From Bacillota bacterium (GTDB lineage: Bacteria > Bacillota > Clostridia > Saccharofermentanales > Saccharofermentanaceae): 64,000 nt of DNA. The notes under the pieces were generated by a model, which was not told the origin of the DNA, did no database searches, and saw nothing but the letters and a program-made list of their open reading frames with translations. Each line of letters begins with the position of its first letter. Within the stretch, counting starts at the first letter, position 1. A program made the translations under genes and the position numbers. This document shows positions 24,150 to 34,101 of the stretch, one piece after another. The stretch covers positions 79,799 to 143,798 of the forward strand of contig JAEWUD010000048.1 of assembly GCA_023397475.1 (NCBI GenBank), in the 5' to 3' direction.

Positions 24150-25259
24150 ATGTTTATTGATGCGATGGGCCTGATTCTGGCGGATAATAACAAGATTTCG
24201 CTTGGCGAACTCTCGAAGCCACGCGCTCTTGCGGCGGTACCGTTCGGCGGCCGTTATCGAATTATCGACTATATCCTGTCGGATATGGTGAACTCCGGTA
24301 TTAAGAGCGTCGGAATCCTTACGCTCACGAAGTACAAATCGCTGATGGATCACCTGGGTACAGGAGCGTCCTGGGATTTGGATCGCAAGAACTTCGGACT
24401 TCATATCCTTCCGCCGTATGTGAACTCTGAAGCCACGGGTATGGAGGATGCGGAAGAACTTGCCGGTATTCTCGACTATATTCGTTCAAACCGCAGCACC
24501 TATGTTATTATTTCCGATACGAATATGGTCCTGAATACAACCTTTAATGACTTTGTTGATAAGCATGAACAGTCCGGTGCGGACATCTCCGCGATGTATA
24601 ACCGGGACGGGACGAAGTTCGGTGTTCCGAATTATATTTTCGACGTCGACCGCAAAGGTTACATCAAGGACATTCTGTATAATCCGGAGAAGACCACATC
24701 GAATCGCTCGAGTCTGGGAATTATCGTGTTGCGCAGAGAGCTTCTGATCGACCTCATCGCGGATATGATCGCGAGGGGAGAGCGGACCTTTGGCGTCCAT
24801 GCGATCATCAAGAAGTATGAATCCTTGCGCGTCAAGGCGTACGAGTACAAGGGCCTGGTATTCCGCATCAACAACGTACAGAGCTACTTCAATTCGTCGA
24901 TGCTGCTCCTGGACAACCAGATTCGCGCGGATCTTTTCTGGAATGGTATGCCGATCTATACGAAGGTCAAGGACGAAGCGCCGGCGCTGTATTTCGAAGG
25001 TTCGAGCGTGTCGAACTCGATACTCTCCGATGGTTGCAGAATCACGGGACACGTTGAGAATTCCATGCTTTTCCGTGGCGTCACCGTCTCGAAAAACACG
25101 AGAATCAAGAACTGCGTCATCATGCAGGATGTCCACATTTCGGAGAACTGTGAATTGGAGAATGTGATTCTAGACAAGAACTCGGTCATTCGACCGGGAA
25201 TCAAGCTGGTCGGCCATAAGGACTATCCGGTCGTCATCGGCAAGGGGGCAATTGTATGA
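24150..25259 (+). CDS. glgD: Glucose-1-phosphate adenylyltransferase, GlgD subunit
   Basis: 369 residues, paralogue of GlgC. It keeps the fold (FGGRYRIIDYILSDMVNSGI near 32 and the beta-helix tail). The nucleotide-binding glycine-rich loop is changed to GLILADNNKISLGEL, so it is probably a regulatory or stabilising subunit, as known for Gram-positive GlgD. 27 bases after glgC; its last bases overlap glgA by four (ATGA). Confidence 0.94.
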   Translation: MFIDAMGLILADNNKISLGELSKPRALAAVPFGGRYRIIDYILSDMVNSGIKSVGILTLTKYKSLMDHLGTGASWDLDRKNFGLHILPPYVNSEATGMEDAEELAGILDYIRSNRSTYVIISDTNMVLNTTFNDFVDKHEQSGADISAMYNRDGTKFGVPNYIFDVDRKGYIKDILYNPEKTTSNRSSLGIIVLRRELLIDLIADMIARGERTFGVHAIIKKYESLRVKAYEYKGLVFRINNVQSYFNSSMLLLDNQIRADLFWNGMPIYTKVKDEAPALYFEGSSVSNSILSDGCRITGHVENSMLFRGVTVSKNTRIKNCVIMQDVHISENCELENVILDKNSVIRPGIKLVGHKDYPVVIGKGAIV

Positions 25260-26851
25260 GTCCGATACGTGTACTTTTCGCGTCCTCTGAGGCCGCGCCT
25301 TTTGTCAAGGTCGGCGGACTGGCGGATGTTGTGGGTGCGTTGCCCAGAACTCTGGCTCGACACGACATAGACGCTCGTGTAATTTTGCCGCTGTACCGCA
25401 AGATCAAGCAAACCCATATCTCCAAGATGCAATTTCGCGGCTGGAAGATGATCAAGATGGGTTGGCGGTCGCTTTATGCGGGGCTTTTCGAGATGGAGCT
25501 CGATGGAGTTCACTTTTATTTTATTGACAACGAATACTATTTCAATTTCGAACAAGTCTATGTCGAGTATACATTTGATATTGAGAGGTATTGTTTCTAT
25601 CAGCGCGCCGTGTTGGAATTTATGGGCGAGTTCATTCAGTTTGAACCCGACGTGTTGCATCTGAATGATTGGCAGACCGGTATGATCCCGATGCTTCTGG
25701 ATGTGCATTACCGTCCGCTGGGCCTGCATATGGATGTGAAGACGGTTTATACGATTCACAATCTCAAGTACCAGGGAATCCACGGCAAAGAGATGATTCG
25801 CGACCTACTGGATCTACCGGAGCTGTACATGACCGAGGAGCTCTCCTTGAAGGAAGGCGCGGCTAATTTCATGAAGGCAGGAATTGTTTACTCGAACTCC
25901 GTAACAACGGTATCTCCCACCTATGCATATGAGATTATGACCGATTACTTCGGAGAAGGCCTGAATCCTCTGCTCCGGCGCTACGCGTACAAGGTCAGCG
26001 GGATCCTGAACGGAATCGACGAGAAGGAATATGATCCTTCGGTTGACCCTTACATACCGGTGCCCTTTACCGTGGAGAATTACGCCGAAGGTAAAGCCGC
26101 GTGTAAACGAGAGATTCAGAAGCAACTCGGACTTCAGGAAAATCCGGGTGCCCCGCTGTGTGTCATGATAACGAGACTTGTCGACCAGAAGGGACTGGAT
26201 CTTCTGCTGCGTGTTCTTGAAGAGATGCTGTTTGACGGCATGCAGGTTGCCATTCTCGGAACGGGAGATGCCTATTACGAGAACGCTCTCTCGGATATCG
26301 CGGCTCGAAATGCCGGGAAGATGGCGGCTTGTATTACCTTTGACAACCGCCTGGCACACCAGCTCTACGCGGCTGCGGACCTCTATCTGATGCCTTCGAT
26401 CTTTGAGCCTTGCGGTTTATCTCAAATGATTGCCATGCGTTACGGCACCCTGCCGGTTGTGCGCGAGACGGGCGGCCTCAAGGATACCGTTATCCCGTAT
26501 AACGAGTACACGGGTGAGGGCAATGGTTTCTCCTTTGCGAACATCAACGCTCATGAGTTTCTCTTTGTAACCAAGTACGCCTGTGATATCTATCGACATC
26601 AGAAGAATGTCTGGCAGCATCTTGCTACCCGTGCGATGAACGGAGACTATAGTTGGGATCGATCCGCGAAGGAATACATCGGTCTTTACTCGTTGATCAC
26701 CGGAATCGGCTCACAAGTCACTGCGGTGGAACCCGCGCCGACCCAAACCAATACAAGTATTGAGTCAGAGGTAGCGGATCTTTCCGTTGCCAAGGAACGC
26801 CCGAAGCGAAAGAGCGCCAAAAAGGGCGAGATGAAGGACGGAAAGGATTGA
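25256..26851 (+). CDS. glgA: Glycogen synthase (ADP-glucose)
   Basis: GT5 enzyme that elongates alpha-1,4-glucan from ADP-glucose. 531 residues. KVGGLADVVGALP near residue 17 binds ADP-glucose; RLVDQKGLDLL near 305; SIFEPCGLSQMIAMRYG near 381 carries the catalytic Glu and the E-x7-E element. The usual protein ends near 480; here about 45 extra residues follow, polar then strongly basic (Lys/Arg-rich end), perhaps disordered. Overlaps glgD by 4 bases and the GH13 gene by 4 bases. Confidence 0.95.
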   Translation: MSPIRVLFASSEAAPFVKVGGLADVVGALPRTLARHDIDARVILPLYRKIKQTHISKMQFRGWKMIKMGWRSLYAGLFEMELDGVHFYFIDNEYYFNFEQVYVEYTFDIERYCFYQRAVLEFMGEFIQFEPDVLHLNDWQTGMIPMLLDVHYRPLGLHMDVKTVYTIHNLKYQGIHGKEMIRDLLDLPELYMTEELSLKEGAANFMKAGIVYSNSVTTVSPTYAYEIMTDYFGEGLNPLLRRYAYKVSGILNGIDEKEYDPSVDPYIPVPFTVENYAEGKAACKREIQKQLGLQENPGAPLCVMITRLVDQKGLDLLLRVLEEMLFDGMQVAILGTGDAYYENALSDIAARNAGKMAACITFDNRLAHQLYAAADLYLMPSIFEPCGLSQMIAMRYGTLPVVRETGGLKDTVIPYNEYTGEGNGFSFANINAHEFLFVTKYACDIYRHQKNVWQHLATRAMNGDYSWDRSAKEYIGLYSLITGIGSQVTAVEPAPTQTNTSIESEVADLSVAKERPKRKSAKKGEMKDGKD

Positions 26852-28992
26852 CGAGTGACGTGACCACGAACCTGCGATCGGAGGACAGTCCGATCTTCCA
26901 TTCATCCAGAAACCCGTCTTTTCGCAATCCGTTTGGATCCGTTCGCGTGGCGACCGAGGTTGATCTGTGGCTTGATGTTCATCTTCCGGCCGAAGATGTT
27001 GTCTTGTGTTATTCGTATGGGTTGTATACCTATAATTACGGTGAGCTACAGATGGATCCCGATCCGTCTTCGCCGGAACGCTATTTTGTGAAGATACGTA
27101 TGCCCGCGGAACCCGGTTTGTTCTTTTACTGGTTTCGCGTACGTTTGCTGACAACTTTTCATCCGCACCGACACCTTCCCGAAAACGTACGGCGCCACAT
27201 CCCCGAAACCGCTCCAGAGAATGAGCCGCTTACGGTGTATTACGTCATGTCGCGACATAAAGCGGACGGAACGGGTCGAATCAGCAATATACCGTCACGT
27301 ATCGGCGCCGGAGAAGACCGGTATCCAGCCGCATTTCAGATTACGTTGTACGCGGCGGATTTCGACACGCCTTCTCACATGAAGGGTGCTGTTATGTATC
27401 AGATTTTTCCGGATCGATTTCATCGCGGCGAGGGTTTTACCGCGGAGGAGATGCGCGCAGCCAGGAACGCGCCGGAACGGATTTTTCACGACGACTGGTA
27501 TGAGGATGTTGATATCGAAGGACATCCCGAGACCGGATATATCGCCTGCGACTTCTTCGGAGGAACACTTGACGGTATAGCAGAGAAGATCGAGTACTTT
27601 AAGTCGCTCCATATTGAGACAATCTACCTCAATCCGATTTTTGAGGCACGTTCGAATCATCGTTACGATACGGCGGATTATCTCAACGCGGACCCGATGC
27701 TCGGTGGGAATGAGGCATTTTCGCGTCTGGTCGATACTTTGCATGCGGCTGGCATTCGAGTGATTCTTGACGGCGTATTCAGTCATACGGGAGCGGACAG
27801 CAGATATTTCAATAAGCTGTCGCGTTACAGTGAGCCCGGTGCATATCAGGCTGTCCATGGACAAGGAAGAAGTCCTTACTCTTCCTGGTATTCTTTTTTT
27901 CGCGATGAGGCCGGGGAGCTGAAGTATGATTCCTGGTGGGGATTTACCGACCTTCCAAACGTAAATGAGAACGATCTCTCCTATCGCGCCCATATTTTCG
28001 GAGAGAACGGTGTTGTTAGGACATGGCTCCGACGCGGCGCGGACGGATTTCGCCTGGACGTGTCGGATGAACTTCCCGATTCATTTCTCCGAGAGCTCCG
28101 TACCGTCGTCAAAGAAGAGACGGGCGGTAAGGGCTATGTTCTCGGGGAAGTATGGGAAGATGCCAGTAATAAGATCAGCTATGGTGCATATCGGGATTTC
28201 CTGTTCGGGAATACGCATGACGCAGTCATGGGATATACCTTCCGCGATTCCGTTCTGGGCTTCCTGACGTGGGCGTTCGAAGCACAGACAATGAATGCGC
28301 GTTTGGAGTCCTACCGGGAGAATTATCCTCCGCAGGTGTATTACTGCAACATGAATCTTATCTCGAGCCATGATGTTCCTCGGGCTTTGACCGTGGTCGG
28401 GGGAGACCCGGATCCGGGTGACAGAAAGTTACAGAAGGATATGCATCTGCGGCCGGCGCAGCGGGCGGTTGGGTTTGCGCGAATGCGTCTGGCGCTCATG
28501 TTGCAGATGTGCTATGTCGGTGCTGCTTGCGTCTACTACGGCGATGAGGTTGGCGTCGAAGGATATCGGGATCCTTTCAACCGCAGGACCTATCCATGGG
28601 GACGATTGGATTTGGACGCCGAGGATCAGCTTTCCTTTTTCCGGTGGGCGACAGGGCTTCGATCACAATATCCGGTTCTTCGTACCGGAACGTATCAGAC
28701 GCTTTACGCCGAAAAGGATGTGTTTATTTTCGAGAGATCGCTTGATGATAACAGATGTGATTTCTTTGGAAATCCCTGCGACGGTCCGGGAGTTCTCGTG
28801 TTGGCAATTAACCGGAATGAGAAGAAGAACTATGCCTTTGAGATATTGCGACAAAACGGACGTACGCTGGTTGAAGCTGCGGGAGAATGTTCTCTAGACG
28901 AACCGGCCGATGAGACTGTGCTTGCAATCGACGTGAAGCATGCGTTTACGCTATCTGAGGCATCTTATCGACTATTTCTATTCGAGAACTGA
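26848..28992 (+). CDS. GH13 alpha-amylase / neopullulanase-like enzyme
   Basis: 714 residues. N-terminal beta-sandwich (about 1-165), then a GH13 barrel starting MYQIFPDRFHRG near 180. Catalytic residues are seen: GFRLDVSDE (nucleophile), VLGEVWED (acid) and LISSHDVPR. VYYGDEVGVEGYRDPFNRR near 565 is typical of neopullulanases and cyclomaltodextrinases. No signal peptide, so likely a cytoplasmic glycogen or maltodextrin hydrolase. Start uncertain: TTG 26848 overlaps the glgA stop, GTG 26860 is the alternative; AAAGGA at 26842-26847 suits the latter better. Last enzyme of the glg operon. Confidence 0.88.
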   Translation: MTSDVTTNLRSEDSPIFHSSRNPSFRNPFGSVRVATEVDLWLDVHLPAEDVVLCYSYGLYTYNYGELQMDPDPSSPERYFVKIRMPAEPGLFFYWFRVRLLTTFHPHRHLPENVRRHIPETAPENEPLTVYYVMSRHKADGTGRISNIPSRIGAGEDRYPAAFQITLYAADFDTPSHMKGAVMYQIFPDRFHRGEGFTAEEMRAARNAPERIFHDDWYEDVDIEGHPETGYIACDFFGGTLDGIAEKIEYFKSLHIETIYLNPIFEARSNHRYDTADYLNADPMLGGNEAFSRLVDTLHAAGIRVILDGVFSHTGADSRYFNKLSRYSEPGAYQAVHGQGRSPYSSWYSFFRDEAGELKYDSWWGFTDLPNVNENDLSYRAHIFGENGVVRTWLRRGADGFRLDVSDELPDSFLRELRTVVKEETGGKGYVLGEVWEDASNKISYGAYRDFLFGNTHDAVMGYTFRDSVLGFLTWAFEAQTMNARLESYRENYPPQVYYCNMNLISSHDVPRALTVVGGDPDPGDRKLQKDMHLRPAQRAVGFARMRLALMLQMCYVGAACVYYGDEVGVEGYRDPFNRRTYPWGRLDLDAEDQLSFFRWATGLRSQYPVLRTGTYQTLYAEKDVFIFERSLDDNRCDFFGNPCDGPGVLVLAINRNEKKNYAFEILRQNGRTLVEAAGECSLDEPADETVLAIDVKHAFTLSEASYRLFLFEN

Positions 28993-29004
28993 GGAGGTAC
29001 CTAT

Positions 29005-30123
29005 ATGACAGATCCGAATTCGACATTCCCCGCCGCCGGTGACGAAGGGATTCAGGTAGAGAAGACCGAGAAGATCACAGATAAGAAATGTCCGAATTGC
29101 GCCGGTACCCTTGTGTATGATCCGGAGACAAAGGGCATACTCTGCAATTTCTGCGGATATACGAAGGCGATGCCGACGGCACAAGAGCTGGCTCCCGTCG
29201 AGGAGATGAACTTCGAAGAAGCAAAATCTCGGGCAAGTTACGACTGGGGGACGAACAAGAAATCGGTTATTTGCCAGAGTTGCTCGGGCGTCAGTATTTA
29301 TGATTCGCTTGAGACTGCCGCGATTTGTCCCTTCTGCGGTTCGACCAATATTATGCCGGCCCAAGCAAATGATTCGATCGCTCCCGGCGGCGTTTGCCCG
29401 TTTGAGATTCCGCTCAAGAGTGCGGGCAGTTTATTCTCCCGTTGGCTCAAGAGCCGGATCTTCACCCCCTCAGCAGCGAAGAAGCAGGCAAAACCGGAAG
29501 CCTTCAAGGGAATCTATCTTCCGTACTGGACGTTCGACGCAATGACCCACTCCGACTTCACGGGTCAGGCGGGATATGACAAGCGTGTGAAACGCGGGGA
29601 TCAGTGGGAGACAGTGACCGATTGGAAGCCGGTCGCGGGAAGCTATGACGAATTCATCGATGATCAGCTGATTGTCGGAAGCAAGCGGCACGAGAACTCG
29701 GGCATCCGCAAAGCCGAGCCGTTTGATTTTACAAAACTCGTTCCTTATAATCCGGAGCTCATCGCGGGTTTTGTCGCGGAACGTTATTCCATCGGCCTGG
29801 ATGAGGCATGGAACGGAGCTCAAAGGATGATCGAGCAGCGTTTGGAGTATTCCATCCAGGGACATATCCGGGAACGCTGGCATGCGGATCGCGCCTCGCG
29901 CGTGTCTTTCAAGACAAAGTTCACGCAGATGACATACAAGTATATTCTCGTCCCGGTATGGATTTCCTCGTTCATGTACAAGGGAAAGAACTATCAATTT
30001 GTCGTCAACGGACAAACCGGTAAGGTCGGCGGCAAGGCTCCGATCTCGGCTCTCCGCGTCGCGATCGCAATACTGGCGGGAATTGCTCTCTTGGCATTTG
30101 TTCTGTATCTCACAAATATGTGA
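29005..30123 (+). CDS. Double zinc-ribbon membrane protein, YdjG-like
   Basis: 372 residues. A TFIIB-type ribbon CPNCAG...CNFCGY (about 30-53), a second CQSCSG...CPFCGS (about 91-113), a central domain with WTFDAMTHSDFTGQAGY near 180, and a single C-terminal membrane helix (about 348-369). This layout is that of proteins related to Bacillus YdjG. With the genes at 13-15.6 kb the window encodes three zinc-ribbon proteins, two of them membrane-anchored. Strong AGGAGG RBS, 12 bases after the GH13 gene. Function unknown. Confidence 0.75.
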   Translation: MTDPNSTFPAAGDEGIQVEKTEKITDKKCPNCAGTLVYDPETKGILCNFCGYTKAMPTAQELAPVEEMNFEEAKSRASYDWGTNKKSVICQSCSGVSIYDSLETAAICPFCGSTNIMPAQANDSIAPGGVCPFEIPLKSAGSLFSRWLKSRIFTPSAAKKQAKPEAFKGIYLPYWTFDAMTHSDFTGQAGYDKRVKRGDQWETVTDWKPVAGSYDEFIDDQLIVGSKRHENSGIRKAEPFDFTKLVPYNPELIAGFVAERYSIGLDEAWNGAQRMIEQRLEYSIQGHIRERWHADRASRVSFKTKFTQMTYKYILVPVWISSFMYKGKNYQFVVNGQTGKVGGKAPISALRVAIAILAGIALLAFVLYLTNM

Positions 30124-30188
30124 TCGCGAAAAGAATCGCCTTGCCAAGCAAGGCACGCAAATCTTTTTTGAAATTTCTCCGACGTCGC

Positions 30189-30217
30189 TTGACAGCGTGT
30201 CGCCGCATAAGTATAAT
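30189..30217 (+). promoter_or_regulatory. tRNA-Leu promoter
   Basis: Perfect consensus TTGACA (30189-30194) and TATAAT (30212-30217) with 17-base spacing, 39 bases before the tRNA. Confidence 0.85.
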
Positions 30218-30256
30218 TACCCTTGCTGTTGAGCTCCTCGCAACATGAAATCAGAT

Positions 30257-30339
30257 GCGGATGTGGCGGAACTGGCAGACGCGCACGTTTGAGGGGCGTG
30301 TGGGAGACCGTATGGGTTCGATTCCCATCATCCGCACCA
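30257..30339 (+). tRNA. tRNA-Leu (anticodon GAG)
   Basis: Acceptor stem GCGGATG/CATCCGC with encoded ACCA, T arm TGGGTTCGATTCCCA, anticodon stem CACGT/GCGTG around loop TTGAGGG, giving GAG. Class II variable arm. Reads CUC/CUU leucine codons. 83 bases including CCA. Confidence 0.95.
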
Positions 30340-30344
30340 AGAAG

Positions 30345-30378
30345 AAACCCTGTGACCACATGGTCACAGGGTTTTTTT
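30345..30378 (+). terminator. Terminator after tRNA-Leu
   Basis: AAACCCTGTGACC and GGTCACAGGGTTT form a stem of at least ten pairs, followed by a run of seven T. Confidence 0.88.
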
Positions 30379-30458
30379 GTATTCGTCGACCCAGTGTTCA
30401 TGTGCTGTACGAGAACACTGTAATTCAGGCTTTTCCCCTTCTTTTTGTGCCTTAGGCA

Positions 30459-30486
30459 TTGCATCTTTTTTCTTCTTTGATAGTAT
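30459..30486 (+). promoter_or_regulatory. Symporter gene promoter
   Basis: TTGCAT (30459-30464) and TAGTAT (30481-30486), 16-base spacing. The leader carries a small hairpin TGCCCG-GTTTT-CGGGCA (30521-30537) just before the RBS region. Nothing else is visible between the tRNA terminator and the gene. Confidence 0.5.
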
Positions 30487-30554
30487 GTTACGTGAAGCGC
30501 CTCTTCGGGTTTACATGTAGTGCCCGGTTTTCGGGCAGAAGGATGGTAGGGAGT

Positions 30555-32180
30555 ATGGACAAAGTCGGTTTCAGTATCTTGTTAATTGCCTTTTTCTTCG
30601 TCGTAACGGTCTGTATTGGTATCTATGCAAGGAAGCATACATCAAATGTTAAATCCTTCGTTCTCGGCGGTCGAGAGGTAGGCCCCTGGCTTACCGCTTT
30701 TGCTTACGGAACAACCTATTTCTCCGCTGTTGTATTTATCGGATATGCAGGTCAATTCGGTTGGAGTTTTGGTATATCCGCCGTATGGATCGGGCTCGGG
30801 AACGCTCTTATCGGAAGCTTTCTTGTATGGAAGATCATGGGCAGGAGAACCCGCATCATGACCAAGCATCTGGAAGCGACAACCATGCCCGAGTTTTTTG
30901 GGAAACGGTATGATAGCAATGCGTTGAAGATTGCCGCGAGCCTTATTGTTTTTGTTTTCCTCATTCCGTATTCCTCTTCGGTTTTTAACGGTCTTTCGTA
31001 TCTTCTGACCTCCGCGCTAGGAATGAGGGATGTCGAGTTTGGCTTTGAACTTATCATCATAGGAATGTGCGCACTGACGGCGATTTATGTTATTCTGGGC
31101 GGCTATATGTCCACGGCGATTAACGATTTCTTCCAGGGCATTGTCATGTTGTTTGGAATCGTACTGGTCATTGCTTCTGTTATCTCCTTCAGCGGCGGAC
31201 TGCCGCAGGCGATGGCAGATATGTCTCAGTTCGTGGCACCCAATATTGAGGTTCAAGGTGCATATTCTTCCTTCTTCGGGCCTGAACCCTTGAATCTCCT
31301 CGGTGTTGTCATTCTGACGTCTCTGGGCACCTGGGGTCTTCCGCAGATGGTCCATAAGTTCTACACGATCAAAGACGAGAAGGCGATCAAGTATGGAACA
31401 ATCATTTCGACTGTCTTTGCGATCGTCATTTCGGTCGGATCCTATTTCCTTGGAAGCTTCGGACGCGTAGTTCTGACAGCGGAAGAGCTCCCGATGAACG
31501 CTGACGGTGCATTACTTTTCGATCAGATCGTTCCTCGCATGCTCGATAAGGCGGTTCCCGCCATTCTGATTGCGGTTGTTGTTGTTCTTGTTCTCTCCGC
31601 GTCGATGTCTACGTTGTCTTCTCTTGTACTTACCTCGAGTTCAACGTTAACTCTTGATCTGATTGCCGGAAACATCGTGAAAGACATGACAGAGAAGAAG
31701 AAGGTTCTGTCGATCCGTATATTCCTTGCAATCTTCATTATCGTCTCCGGTGCTCTGGCAATCTATTCGTATCGGACACAGAACCTCTACATCACAAAGT
31801 TAATGTCGATCTCCTGGGGCGCTCTGGCAGGATCCTTCCTCGCCCCCTTTATCTATGGTCTTTTCTGGAAGAAGGTTACACGATCCGCTGTCTGGGCGAG
31901 CTTTATCGGCGGCGTCGGTATCACGGTAACTCATCTTATTCTTTCGAACGGTAAGATATTCGGTCATGGGTTTACTTTCCCGACAGGACTTCCGATCAAT
32001 CTTGCCTCTCCGATCAATGCCGGAGCGTTTGCGATGTTTTTCGGGCTTCTCATCGTTCCCATTGTCTCGCTGATTACACCGAAGCTTACGAAGGAGACTG
32101 TCGATCACGCTTTTGAAGGTTACGATATCGCGGTAGCGGCGAGCCAGAAGGCAATACTTCCGCAGGATGAAGTGAAGTAA
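30555..32180 (+). CDS. Sodium:solute symporter (SSF/PutP family)
   Basis: 541-residue integral membrane protein with about 13 hydrophobic helices. FVLGGREVGPWLTAFAYG near 34 and TTMPEFFGKRYDS near 110 are SSF family features; TLSSLVLTSSSTLTLDL near 354 matches the conserved sodium-site region. PutP-like; the substrate (proline, pantothenate, other) cannot be told from the sequence. The open frame extends 32 codons upstream, but GTAGGGAG before the ATG at 30555 and the hydrophobic start favour 30555. Own promoter and terminator. Confidence 0.88.
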   Translation: MDKVGFSILLIAFFFVVTVCIGIYARKHTSNVKSFVLGGREVGPWLTAFAYGTTYFSAVVFIGYAGQFGWSFGISAVWIGLGNALIGSFLVWKIMGRRTRIMTKHLEATTMPEFFGKRYDSNALKIAASLIVFVFLIPYSSSVFNGLSYLLTSALGMRDVEFGFELIIIGMCALTAIYVILGGYMSTAINDFFQGIVMLFGIVLVIASVISFSGGLPQAMADMSQFVAPNIEVQGAYSSFFGPEPLNLLGVVILTSLGTWGLPQMVHKFYTIKDEKAIKYGTIISTVFAIVISVGSYFLGSFGRVVLTAEELPMNADGALLFDQIVPRMLDKAVPAILIAVVVVLVLSASMSTLSSLVLTSSSTLTLDLIAGNIVKDMTEKKKVLSIRIFLAIFIIVSGALAIYSYRTQNLYITKLMSISWGALAGSFLAPFIYGLFWKKVTRSAVWASFIGGVGITVTHLILSNGKIFGHGFTFPTGLPINLASPINAGAFAMFFGLLIVPIVSLITPKLTKETVDHAFEGYDIAVAASQKAILPQDEVK

Positions 32181-32202
32181 ACCCGAGGTATTCTATCTCG
32201 CG

Positions 32203-32256
32203 AACATGTCCCGTTGAAGAAGTCTGTCAGACGAATTTCAACGGGACATGTTTTTT
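32203..32256 (+). terminator. Terminator after the symporter gene
   Basis: AACATGTCCCGTTGAA pairs with TTCAACGGGACATGTT around a loop that contains a smaller hairpin (GTCTGTCAGAC); followed by TTTTTT. Confidence 0.88.
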
Positions 32257-32328
32257 CGTCTCGGAAGAATGGAGGGCATATGATATACTATTCGGGAGTC
32301 ATTCTAAAGTGAAGGTGGGGTATTCACA

Positions 32329-34101
32329 TTGAAGCAGATCCTCTTAGGTAATGAAGCGGTGGCCCGTGGCGCATATGAAGCCGGAGTCAAGGTTGTATCC
32401 TCATATCCGGGAACGCCGAGTACGGAGATCACCGAATCGGTGGCCCAATATGAACGCATCTATTGCGAATGGGCGACCAACGAGAAGGTTGGAGCGGAGG
32501 TTGCGATCGGCGCTTCGATTCGTGGTGCGAGAGCTCTGACCTGCATGAAGCATGTCGGCGTTAATGTCGCGGCCGACCCTCTGTTTACGGCGTCCTATAC
32601 CGGTGTTAACGGCGGACTGGTTTTTGTCGCAGCCGATGACCCGGGTATGCATAGTTCCCAGAATGAACAGGACAGCAGAAATTACGCGCGTGCCGCAAAG
32701 GTTCCGATGCTTGAACCTTCGGACAGTCAGGAATGTAAAGATTACCTTGTGCATGCTTTCACCCTTTCGGAGCGGTATGATACGCCGGTCATGATAAGGT
32801 TACATACGAGAATCTCTCATTCACGTTCGGTCGTCGAGCTGGGTGATCCGCAAGAGCTTGTCGTGCGACCGTACGAGAAGAATATTGATAAGTTTGTGAT
32901 GATGCCGGGCATGGCAATTAAGAGGCATGTGGTTGTCGAAGATCGGATGCGTAAATTGGCGGAGGATTCCTCGGATTTATCTACGAAGATCGGTCTCCAT
33001 CAAATGGAACTTCGTTCTCCCAAGCTGGGGATTATCACTTCCGGCGCGACCTATCAATATGTGCGAGAAGCTTTGCCGGATGCAAGTGTTCTGAAGCTCG
33101 GTATGATCTGGCCGCTTCCGACCGATTTAATCCGCGATTTCGCTGCGAAGGTCGAGAAGCTCGTCATCGTGGAAGAACTCGATCCTTTCCTCGAGACCGA
33201 GATTCGAGCGGCGGGCATTGCCTGTGAGGGCAAGGCGCTGTTTTCGCTACTGGGAGAATACTCCACCATGAAGATTCGCAGTGTGCTGTCGGATCTGCCC
33301 ACTCCGGTATCTGCGGTTGGCGATATTGATCTTCCGGCAACGCCGGGAAGACCGCCTGTTATGTGTGCCGGATGCCCGCACAAGGGTCTTTTTCTGGCGC
33401 TTTCCCGCATGAGACTTAAAGTTACGGGAGATATCGGTTGCTATACCCTCGGCGCGCTGCCTCCGACGTCCGCAATGGATGCATGCGTCTGTATGGGGGC
33501 TTCGATCGGAATGGCGCACGGATTTGATAAAGCGACGGATGGCGAGGAATCAAGAAATACGGTCGCGGTTATCGGCGACTCGACATTTCTTCATTCGGGA
33601 ATAACCAATATCGTCAATGCCGTGTACAATCAGAGCAGTATTACCGTACTCATTCTCGACAACTCCATCACCGGCATGACCGGACATCAGCAGAATGCAT
33701 CCACGGGTTTGGATATCCGGCTCCGACCGGCACCTGCGGTAGACCTAGAGGCGATATGTCGGGCGGTGGGCGTAACTTCAATTCAGGTCGTCGACCCTGT
33801 CGACACCTTTGAGACACAGAGGATAATTCGGGAAGAACTGGATAAGGATACCGTGTCAGTTGTTATCGCGCGTCGGCCGTGTGCCTTAATTCCTTCCGGG
33901 AAAGCATCGAAGGGCAAGTATACCTCCGTCGATTATTCGGCATGTAAGGCCTGTGGCGCATGTATTCGTATGATGTGTCCGGCGCTCACGGAAGGTTCTG
34001 ACAAGATGCCGGTTATCGATGAGGAAACCTGTAATGCATGTGGACTATGCATCAATTTGTGCAAGTTTGACGCTCTTCACAAGGAGGGAGACAACAAATG
34101 A
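32329..34101 (+). CDS. iorA: Indolepyruvate ferredoxin oxidoreductase alpha subunit
   Basis: Oxidatively decarboxylates aryl pyruvates from aromatic amino acids to aryl-acetyl-CoA. 590 residues. N-terminal pyrimidine domain with SSYPGTPSTEITESVA near 23; TPP domain with CAGCPHKGLFLAL near 345 and GDIGCYTLGALPP near 367; C-terminal ferredoxin domain with CKACGACIRMMCP near 543 and CNACGLCINLC near 571. One cluster motif is shortened, as usual in IorA. TTG start with AAGGTGG ten bases upstream. Overlaps iorB by ATGA. Confidence 0.94.
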   Translation: MKQILLGNEAVARGAYEAGVKVVSSYPGTPSTEITESVAQYERIYCEWATNEKVGAEVAIGASIRGARALTCMKHVGVNVAADPLFTASYTGVNGGLVFVAADDPGMHSSQNEQDSRNYARAAKVPMLEPSDSQECKDYLVHAFTLSERYDTPVMIRLHTRISHSRSVVELGDPQELVVRPYEKNIDKFVMMPGMAIKRHVVVEDRMRKLAEDSSDLSTKIGLHQMELRSPKLGIITSGATYQYVREALPDASVLKLGMIWPLPTDLIRDFAAKVEKLVIVEELDPFLETEIRAAGIACEGKALFSLLGEYSTMKIRSVLSDLPTPVSAVGDIDLPATPGRPPVMCAGCPHKGLFLALSRMRLKVTGDIGCYTLGALPPTSAMDACVCMGASIGMAHGFDKATDGEESRNTVAVIGDSTFLHSGITNIVNAVYNQSSITVLILDNSITGMTGHQQNASTGLDIRLRPAPAVDLEAICRAVGVTSIQVVDPVDTFETQRIIREELDKDTVSVVIARRPCALIPSGKASKGKYTSVDYSACKACGACIRMMCPALTEGSDKMPVIDEETCNACGLCINLCKFDALHKEGDNK